Assembly (NCBI GenBank): GCA_045649145.1
Contig: JAZRPK010000029.1
Span: 1 to 12,038, forward strand
From: HGM11525 sp045649145
GTDB lineage: Bacteria > Bacillota > Clostridia > UBA1381
Reading direction: 5' to 3'
Length of the DNA: 12,038 bases
Below, in pieces: positions 6,816-12,038 of this stretch. Under the pieces are notes generated by a model, which saw nothing but the letters and a program-made list of their open reading frames with translations, did no database searches and was not told the DNA's origin. Made by a program: the position numbers and the translations under genes. Position 1 is the first letter of the stretch. Each line of letters begins with the position of its first letter.

Positions 6816-7336
6816 AGTTAAGAGGACACTTGAAAACGATTATGAAGCATCGGCGTATGGTTATAATACATTGCGCCAAATGCGGAATTTTGTGGCAGGG
6901 ACTCAGGCACGACCTGTCAAAATATAGCCCGACAGAGTTTCGTGAGGGAATAAAGTTTTATCAGGGAACACGCAGTCCCAACGAGGCTGAACGTGCCGAA
7001 AAGGGGTACTCTGAGGCGTGGATGCACCACAAGGGCAGAAACCGCCACCACTTTGAATATTGGACCGATTATAACCCTGTAACAAAGGTTATGTCGCCTG
7101 TTAAAATGCCGCTTAGATATGTAAAAGAAATGTTTTGTGACAGGGTAGCGGCAACAAAGGTCTATCAGGGGGGAAACTATACTCCCAGTGCTCCGCTTGA
7201 CTATTTCCAAAGAGGAAACGCAAAAAAAGCAATGCATCCTGAAACGGCGGCATTGCTGGAAAAATTACTTATTATGTTAAACGATGAGGGAGAGGAAAAG
7301 ACCTTTAGCTATATCAAAAGCTTAAAGGATTACTGA
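6812..7336 (+). CDS. DUF5662 family protein
   Basis: The 174-residue product is an uncharacterised protein that I recognise as DUF5662 from its pattern: LRHDLSKYSPTEF (31-43), YQGTRSP (50-56), HHKGRNRHHFEYW (72-84), MFCDRVAATKVYQG (107-120) and MHPETAALLEKLL (141-153). The many conserved His and Asp residues (H33, D34, H72, H73, H79, H80, D110) suggest a metal site, perhaps HD-hydrolase-like. That is inference and no activity is established. There is no signal peptide or membrane segment. The TTG start gives MKLRGHLKTIMKHR, consistent with family N-termini (GHxKTI.KH), whereas the next ATG at 6842 would remove that part. It overlaps ftsY by 4 bases (TTGA), so coupling is likely. Its 3' end overlaps the convergent rnmV by 15 bases. 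Confidence 0.85.
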   Translation: MKLRGHLKTIMKHRRMVIIHCAKCGILWQGLRHDLSKYSPTEFREGIKFYQGTRSPNEAERAEKGYSEAWMHHKGRNRHHFEYWTDYNPVTKVMSPVKMPLRYVKEMFCDRVAATKVYQGGNYTPSAPLDYFQRGNAKKAMHPETAALLEKLLIMLNDEGEEKTFSYIKSLKDY

Positions 7337-7930
7337 TTTTTTTATCTCCTCCACCAGAGCGGACAGCTCGTCATAGGTTAAAAGGCGGTTTATTACATCA
7401 AGCAACATATTAGAGGAAAGCTTGGACGGAAGTCCGAGCTTTTTTGCTGTTTCGGCACGTAAATGGCTTGATAAATTACCGCCCGAAAGTCCTAAGGTAA
7501 ACATATCTGCCTTGTTGATTTGGCGTGCCTCTCTTATAACGCCTGCCTTGTCGTCGACGGTTGCACCCGATTTTCTGATTGCATCTATTATTATATCCTC
7601 GCTTATTCCCTCAACGCCCAAAAGCCCCTCGGCAGACTGATGGCTTTTACGTTTTTCGCAACCCTCAATTTCGGGCACATATGCGTGCAGGATAGTTGCG
7701 TTGGGTGAGAGCTGTTTAATAAAATTACGGATTTTAAGACCTGCTGAATCGGAATCGGACAAAATTACAATCCCTGTCTTTTCGGCGAGAGTGCGGATTG
7801 TAGCTTGCGTTTCTTTGTTGTTAAATACCGAAAATCCGCCTGTTGTCATAATTATACCGTCTATAAACCCCGACAGCTTAATCTTGTCATATACGCCTTC
7901 GACAATTATTGCCTCTTTTACACGGTACAT
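7322..7930 (-). CDS. rnmV: ribonuclease M5 (Toprim and DUF4093 domains)
   Basis: Endonuclease that trims 5S rRNA precursor in Firmicutes, working on RNA bound by ribosomal protein L18. The product is 202 residues. The N-terminal Toprim domain has the catalytic glutamate in IIVEGVYDKIKL (E11) and the metal-binding DSDSAG (59-64), with TTGGFSVF between them. KRKSHQSAEGLLGVEG (about 93-108) is the conserved M5 segment. The C-terminal part, ending NMLLDVINRLLTYDELSALVEEI, fits the clostridial DUF4093 region. The ATG is preceded by a perfect AAGGAGG (plus-strand positions 7938-7944) 7 bases away. It is convergent with the DUF5662 gene and divergent from purF. A generic Toprim primase-like protein is the alternative, but the M5 segment makes that unlikely. 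Confidence 0.9.
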   Translation of the reverse strand: MYRVKEAIIVEGVYDKIKLSGFIDGIIMTTGGFSVFNNKETQATIRTLAEKTGIVILSDSDSAGLKIRNFIKQLSPNATILHAYVPEIEGCEKRKSHQSAEGLLGVEGISEDIIIDAIRKSGATVDDKAGVIREARQINKADMFTLGLSGGNLSSHLRAETAKKLGLPSKLSSNMLLDVINRLLTYDELSALVEEIKKSVIL

Positions 7931-7953
7931 TTCCTCGCCTCCTTAACGCTAAA

Positions 7954-7982
7954 AGCTTATCACGAAACTAAAATTTTGTCAA
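7954..7982 (-). promoter_or_regulatory. candidate sigma-A promoter of rnmV
   Basis: On the minus strand, a consensus -35 TTGACA (7982-7977) is followed after 17 bases by TAAGCT (7959-7954). That -10 matches the consensus at only 3 of 6 positions but is preceded by TGA, an extended -10. The predicted transcript would start just before the AAGGAGG. A perfect TATAAT at 7992-7987 on the same strand lacks a -35 partner. Confidence 0.45.
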
Positions 7983-8048
7983 TGTGATTATATTTTTACT
8001 CTTATTAGGTACGTGATTTATGAAAATATATGAAATTAAAAAAATTTG

Positions 8049-8077
8049 TTGAAAATTCGGGTTATTTAATGTATAAT
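8049..8077 (+). promoter_or_regulatory. sigma-A promoter of purF
   Basis: TTGAAA (8049-8054), 17 bases, then a perfect TATAAT (8072-8077). The predicted start is near 8084, giving a leader of about 30 bases, too short for a purine riboswitch. The DNA just upstream is very A/T-rich, with a tandem 10-base repeat (TATGAAAATA, TATGAAATTA, 8019-8038) and an A-tract that could act as an UP element. Confidence 0.75.
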
Positions 8078-8113
8078 CATATTGGTATTCTACGTCGGGA
8101 AAGGACTGATTTT

Positions 8114-9511
8114 ATGAGTCAAGCAGAAAAATTACACGAGGAATGCGGCGTATTCGCCATATATGACCCCGAAGGCGAGGTCGCACGCAGTACCTACTAC
8201 GGCCTTTATGCACTGCAGCACCGCGGTCAGGAAAGCTGTGGTATAGCTGTATGTAAGAATAAAGATATTTCTCATTATAAGGGTATGGGACTTGTTAATG
8301 AGGTTTTTGATGACGAAACTCTCGAGCGTCTTGACGGAACAATGGCACTTGGTCACGTTCGTTACGCTACCATCGGCGAATCGAAGATGGAAAATGCACA
8401 GCCTTTGGTTATAAGATATGTTAAGGGCAATATTGCAGTTGCACATAACGGCTGTCTTGTCAATTCCGAAAAGCTGCTTAAGGAGCTTACCAAGGGCGGC
8501 TCTATATTCCAGACTTCAACTGATATTGAGGCTTTTGCATACACTATTGCAAAGGCAAGACTTGAAACACCGTCGATTGAACGTGCGGTTGAGGAGAGTA
8601 TGAAGCATCTTTACGGTGCATATGCACTGGTGGTAATGAGTGCACAAAAGATTATCGCCTGCCGTGACCCGTGGGGAATAAAGCCTCTTTGTATAGGCAA
8701 GAGAGGCAAGGCAGTTATAATCGCATCAGAAACCTGTGCTCTCGACAGCGTGGGTGCAGAATATGTGCGAGATGTTCGCCCGGGAGAGATTGTAGTTGTA
8801 AAGGACGGCGAAATAACATCTATTGACACTTACGTAAACTCAAAGCCGACATCGCTTTGTATCTTTGAATATCTCTACTTTGCACGTCCCGACAGCGTTA
8901 TAGAACAGCAGATGGTGCACGAGTCAAGAAAGCTGGCAGGTGCATATCTTTCAAAGGAATATCCGGTAGACGCTGACGTAGTTATCGGCGTTCCCGATTC
9001 GGGAATTTCGGCGGCTATGGGTTATGCAGAGGAGTCGGGTATACCTTACGGCTTAGGGTTTATTAAGAATAAATATATAGGCAGAACATTTATTCAGCCG
9101 TTGCAGTCTATGCGTGAAAATTCTGTACGAATTAAGCTCAATGTACTAAAGAGTACCGTCGAGGGCAAGAGAGTTGTTATGGTTGATGACTCAATTGTAA
9201 GAGGTACAACATCGAAAAGAATTGTAAGTCTTCTCCGTAAGGCAGGAGCAACAGAGGTTCACGTTCGTTCCTCTGCGCCCCCGTTCCTGTGGCCGTGCTA
9301 CTTCGGTACAGATGTGCCGTCACGTGACCAGCTCGTAATGGTTGGCAGAACCAACGAAGAGGTCTGCGAAATGATTGGCGCAGACAGCTTAGGCTTTTTG
9401 AGTGTTGATGCACTTTCTAAGATTGCACCTAAGGCAAACTGTGGCTTCTGCGTGGGTTGCTTTACGGGTGAATATCCCATTGATATCGAAGAAGCGAAAG
9501 AAAAATGCTAA
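8114..9511 (+). CDS. purF: amidophosphoribosyltransferase (PurF)
   Basis: First committed enzyme of purine synthesis: PRPP plus glutamine to 5-phosphoribosylamine. The product is 465 residues. The N-terminal class II glutamine amidotransferase domain begins MSQAEKLHEECGVF. C11 is the expected nucleophile, exposed after removal of a 10-residue propeptide as in the Bacillus enzyme. The C-terminal phosphoribosyltransferase domain carries the PRPP loop VVMVDDSIVRGTT (354-366). C249, C395, C446 and C449 (the last two in CVGC) match the spacing of the four ligands of the structural 4Fe-4S cluster in Bacillus-type PurF. ATG 8114 has AAGGA 8 bases upstream. A longer frame from 8030 would run through the promoter and is rejected. 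It has its own promoter and terminator with no other pur genes nearby, so it looks monocistronic. Confidence 0.97.
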   Translation: MSQAEKLHEECGVFAIYDPEGEVARSTYYGLYALQHRGQESCGIAVCKNKDISHYKGMGLVNEVFDDETLERLDGTMALGHVRYATIGESKMENAQPLVIRYVKGNIAVAHNGCLVNSEKLLKELTKGGSIFQTSTDIEAFAYTIAKARLETPSIERAVEESMKHLYGAYALVVMSAQKIIACRDPWGIKPLCIGKRGKAVIIASETCALDSVGAEYVRDVRPGEIVVVKDGEITSIDTYVNSKPTSLCIFEYLYFARPDSVIEQQMVHESRKLAGAYLSKEYPVDADVVIGVPDSGISAAMGYAEESGIPYGLGFIKNKYIGRTFIQPLQSMRENSVRIKLNVLKSTVEGKRVVMVDDSIVRGTTSKRIVSLLRKAGATEVHVRSSAPPFLWPCYFGTDVPSRDQLVMVGRTNEEVCEMIGADSLGFLSVDALSKIAPKANCGFCVGCFTGEYPIDIEEAKEKC

Positions 9512-9515
9512 AATC

Positions 9516-9550
9516 AAAATGGCTATGCTAAAAAGCATAGCCATTTTTTT
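9516..9550. terminator. bidirectional intrinsic terminator between purF and htpG
   Basis: A perfect 11-base stem ATGGCTATGCT (9519-9529) / AGCATAGCCAT (9534-9544) with an AAAA loop, extendable by A-T pairs on both sides. A run of seven T (9544-9550) follows on the plus strand for purF. On the minus strand the exit is ATTTTGATTTT, somewhat weaker but usable for htpG, whose stop codon (9549-9551) touches the hairpin. Confidence 0.92.
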
Positions 9551-11375
9551 ATATAACCATCTGCATAATTTTATTGTTACGTTCTACAAAACGTGTCATC
9601 TGTTCGGGCGAGAGGGGTTTATTGCAAAGCATTGCAAGGTCATATACGTGCTCTGCGATAAGCTTTTTGGTATCCTCAGAAAGTGTGGGGAGCTTTTTAA
9701 TGAGAGGGTTATTAGTGTTAAGAATAAGGGTGTACTCGTCCTTAAACATTTCGCTCATTCCTGCAAACTGCTGACCGTATGAGCGGTACATTTCCCGCAT
9801 ACGTCTTGACTCCTCCGAAACAAGTATAACAGCAGGCATATCCTCAGCCTTTAAGCCCTGTGCCTCAATCTTCAAATCCTCGATATTAAGCTGTGAATTA
9901 AATAGCTCTAACAAGGAGTCATTGTCGGTCTTATCAGCATCGGTATCGGTCAGAGAGTCGGAAATTGCCGAATCGATACGCTTGAATTTCAGCCCCTCGT
10001 TTTTCATTTCGAGGAAGGATATAAAATGCGTATCCATAACAGCAGGCAGAATAACAGCATTTTCGCCCTGCGAACGAAGTATGTTGATATACTGCGATTG
10101 TAAATTCTCGTCGGTAACGTAGTAAACCGTCTTTTTTTCGTTGTCATTTGTCAGCTCGGGAAGGGTTTGATACTTTCCGTCAAGGTCTTTGTAGAGGATA
10201 TAGTCCTTTACTCTGTCATAAAATTTCTCGTCACGCAGACAGCCGTATTTTATGAATATGTTTATATCGTCCCAATACTGCTCATAGCTTTCACGTTCTT
10301 TTTTGAACAGCTCGCCCAGTTTGTCCGAAACCTTTTTGGTAATGTGTGCAGAAATCTTCTTGACATAGCCGTCATTTTGCAGAAAGCTTCTCGATACATT
10401 AAGCGGGAGGTCGGGGCAGTCGATAACGCCCTTTAACAGCATCAGAAAATCAGGTATAACCTCTTTTACATTATCGGCAACGAACACCTGATTGTTAAAG
10501 AGCTTAATCTGTCCCTCCTGTGCAGCAAACTCGTGGTTAATTTTCGGGAAATAGAGTATGCCTTTTAAGTTAAACGGAAAATCTACGTTCAAATGTATCC
10601 AGAAAAGAGGGGGATTAAAGTCAGCAAACACCTTGGTGTAAAATTCGCGGTACTCCTCGTCGGTGCAATCCTTAGGTGCCTTTGTCCAAAGCGGAGTTGT
10701 GTCATTTATCGGCTTGGGTGCGGGTGCGTCCTCCTTTTCCTCTTTGGGAAGAGTGGTCATATACACCTCAACAGGCAGGAATGCACAGTATTTGTTAAGC
10801 ACGCTTCTTAGCGTGAATTCCTCTAAAAATTCCTTGCTGTCCTCTGCGATATAAAGAGTAATAGTAGTACCTCGCTCGCTGCGGTCAGAGTCGGTCATTT
10901 CGTATTCCATACTGCCGTCGCAGCTCCATTTAACTGCCTTTGCACCCTCCTGATAGGAAAGCGAGTCAATCTCCACCTTCTCCGACGGCATAAACGCAGA
11001 ATAAAAGCCGAGTCCAAAATGCCCGATTATCTGCGAGCCTTTGTCATCTTCTTCCTTATATTTTGCTAAAAAATCTGCCGCACCCGAGAATGCAATCTGC
11101 GTAATGTACTTTTCTATCTCCTCACCGGTCATACCGATGCCGTTGTCCGAAACGGAAAGCGTACCTTTTTCTTTGTCAACAGTCACAGTTACAGCAAACT
11201 TTTCGTCTGCATCAATTTTAGCCTCGCCAAGAGACGCAAGCTTTTTAAGCTTTGTTACAGCGTCGCAGCCGTTGGAAACCAGCTCGCGAAGAAAGATGTC
11301 CTTGTCCGAATAAAGCCATTTTTTTATAATCGGAAATATGTTTTCCGAGCTTACCGATATATTTCCTTTTGCCAT
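9549..11375 (-). CDS. htpG: molecular chaperone HtpG (Hsp90)
   Basis: ATP-driven dimeric cytosolic chaperone. The product is 608 residues, slightly shorter than the 624 of E. coli. The N-terminal GHKL ATPase domain has FLRELVSNGCDA (E31 and N35), DNGIGM (77-82), GHFGLGFYSAFM (118-129) and GTTITLYI (169-176). The middle domain has the conserved LPLNVSRSFLQ, in which R329 corresponds to the ATP-sensing arginine. The C-terminal dimerisation region is complete. Most HtpG proteins read SNASDA where this one reads SNGCDA, a small change beside the nucleotide site. The start is ATG 11375, 9 bases after AAGGAG. A TTG three codons earlier directly abuts that site and is unlikely. The upstream gene on the same strand ends 23 bases away with no terminator between, so co-transcription is possible. 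I see no promoter or CIRCE-type operator in the gap. Confidence 0.96.
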   Translation of the reverse strand: MAKGNISVSSENIFPIIKKWLYSDKDIFLRELVSNGCDAVTKLKKLASLGEAKIDADEKFAVTVTVDKEKGTLSVSDNGIGMTGEEIEKYITQIAFSGAADFLAKYKEEDDKGSQIIGHFGLGFYSAFMPSEKVEIDSLSYQEGAKAVKWSCDGSMEYEMTDSDRSERGTTITLYIAEDSKEFLEEFTLRSVLNKYCAFLPVEVYMTTLPKEEKEDAPAPKPINDTTPLWTKAPKDCTDEEYREFYTKVFADFNPPLFWIHLNVDFPFNLKGILYFPKINHEFAAQEGQIKLFNNQVFVADNVKEVIPDFLMLLKGVIDCPDLPLNVSRSFLQNDGYVKKISAHITKKVSDKLGELFKKERESYEQYWDDINIFIKYGCLRDEKFYDRVKDYILYKDLDGKYQTLPELTNDNEKKTVYYVTDENLQSQYINILRSQGENAVILPAVMDTHFISFLEMKNEGLKFKRIDSAISDSLTDTDADKTDNDSLLELFNSQLNIEDLKIEAQGLKAEDMPAVILVSEESRRMREMYRSYGQQFAGMSEMFKDEYTLILNTNNPLIKKLPTLSEDTKKLIAEHVYDLAMLCNKPLSPEQMTRFVERNNKIMQMVI

Positions 11376-11384
11376 TTTGGTCAA

Positions 11385-11390
11385 CTCCTT
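11385..11390 (-). promoter_or_regulatory. ribosome binding site of htpG
   Basis: AAGGAG on the minus strand, 9 bases before ATG 11375. It decides between this ATG and the in-frame TTG at 11384, which it directly touches. Confidence 0.75.
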
Positions 11391-11398
11391 GGAATTAT

Positions 11399-12038
11399 TT
11401 ACTTTTGATAGGATAGTGCTCTTATGCCGTTGTCGCTAAAGAGCATAAGCTTCGAGTAATCACCCGAAAACTCGGCAACCGCCTCACCGTAAGAATTAAA
11501 GCTTACATCAAGCTTTTTAGCGTCGCTCAAAAAGCCGTATTGGTCATATAGAGCGACATAGAGGTCTGCGCTTGTATTAGCGGCAGAGTCTATCGCAACC
11601 TTGTTTACGCCGTCAGTTTGGAATACGTTAAATATCTCGGAATCTAAACGCTTGTCGGGCAGATAGCCGTCAGCGTCTATGACGGTGGAGCTTTCAAGGT
11701 CGCCTGTCAAACAGTAATATGTGGGGTTAGCGTATAAATAAACTCTACCATCTTCCGCACTTTTGAACGCTGTTCTTTTGTACCAAAACTTTCCGTCCCT
11801 CCATATAAGCGGGTCAACTCTGTCGCTAAACGGGAGCGAGGGGTTAAGAGTAGAATCGGTACACTCGTAGTCTGTTATAATCGAAAACGACTGGAGGCTG
11901 GGATTGTTGTTTTGTATAATTGCTGCTTTTTGCCCCTCAGAAATCATAAAGTTGTTTTGCAGCACAAAGTTATAAGCACTGCTTCCTGTAACAGGGTCGT
12001 CCCAGGTGACGTCGATATGATAATATTCTCCGTTATAT
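11399..12038 (-). CDS. transglutaminase-like domain protein, C-terminal part
   Basis: Partial: the 5' end lies beyond the window, and 212 residues plus a TAA stop are visible. The first visible residues, YNGEYYHIDVTWDDP, followed by SSAYNFVLQNNFMIS, match the end of bacterial transglutaminase-like cysteine-peptidase domains (GKWYHVDVTWDDP...YNYFL.SD). The Asp in HIDVTW fits the third member of the Cys-His-Asp triad, and the Cys and His would be upstream. The rest, about 170 residues rich in Tyr, Asp and Ser and predicted mostly beta, ends in ADLYVALYDQYGFLSDAKKLD...SKLMLFSDNGIRAL. That resembles C-terminal modules of clostridial surface proteins. An extracellular location is inferred because the signal peptide would be outside the window. 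Substrate is unknown. An internal GTG at 11965 could be mistaken for the start, but the frame stays open through the transglutaminase motif to the edge. Confidence 0.75.
   Translation of the reverse strand, partial: YNGEYYHIDVTWDDPVTGSSAYNFVLQNNFMISEGQKAAIIQNNNPSLQSFSIITDYECTDSTLNPSLPFSDRVDPLIWRDGKFWYKRTAFKSAEDGRVYLYANPTYYCLTGDLESSTVIDADGYLPDKRLDSEIFNVFQTDGVNKVAIDSAANTSADLYVALYDQYGFLSDAKKLDVSFNSYGEAVAEFSGDYSKLMLFSDNGIRALSYQK

Noticed and set aside
8030..8113. Longer purF reading from ATG 8030
   Set aside because: The extension runs through the TTGAAA/TATAAT promoter, has no ribosome binding site and adds residues foreign to PurF. ATG 8114 puts the nucleophile at C11 as expected.
10167..11313. 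Plus-strand open frames antisense to htpG
   Set aside because: They are shadows of a well-supported htpG gene and show no family motifs or initiation signals.
1..12038. A defence system, mobile element, prophage, CRISPR array or RNA gene
   Set aside because: All coding regions are core or commonly chromosomal genes. No transposase, integrase, direct-repeat/spacer array, tRNA cloverleaf or rRNA sequence was seen.

Overview
The window looks like ordinary chromosome from a low-to-moderate-GC Firmicute of class Clostridia, most likely an Oscillospiraceae/Ruminococcaceae-type gut anaerobe. The reasons are the conserved fab-rnc-smc-ftsY gene order, the clostridial RNase M5 type, a DUF5662 protein, strong AAGGAG-type ribosome binding sites, frequent ATA (Ile) and AGA/AGG (Arg) codons, and several TTG starts. 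The genus is an inference; nothing here fixes it.

Layout. Positions 2-136 are the 3' end of fabF (fatty-acid synthesis). A 160-base leader with several inverted repeats follows, then a tightly packed plus-strand block: rnc (RNase III, 297-962), a radical-SAM protein of unknown substrate (959-1954, 4-base overlap), and smc (1962-5528, TTG start). A 366-base gap after smc holds three copies of a roughly 100-base imperfect palindromic repeat (5536-5832). Next come ftsY (SRP receptor, 5895-6815) and a DUF5662 gene coupled to it by a 4-base overlap (6812-7336, TTG start).

On the minus strand, rnmV (RNase M5, 7322-7930) converges on the DUF5662 gene with a 15-base overlap. It is divergent from purF (8114-9511, first enzyme of purine synthesis), and the 183-base space between them carries recognisable sigma-A-type promoters in both directions. 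purF ends in a strong hairpin terminator that also serves htpG (Hsp90, minus strand, 9549-11375). Upstream of htpG, 23 bases away and on the same strand, is the 3' part of a gene whose product carries the end of a transglutaminase-like domain (11399-12038, running off the window).

The first block is growth and cell-envelope housekeeping: lipid synthesis, double-stranded RNA processing, chromosome condensation and membrane protein targeting. rnmV and rnc are both RNA-maturation nucleases, M5 acting on 5S rRNA precursors. I found no tRNA, rRNA, CRISPR array, transposase, phage gene or defence system. The least explained items are the intergenic repeat cluster after smc, the inverted-repeat leader before rnc, and two uncharacterised proteins (radical SAM and DUF5662) locked by overlapping start/stop codons into a core operon.
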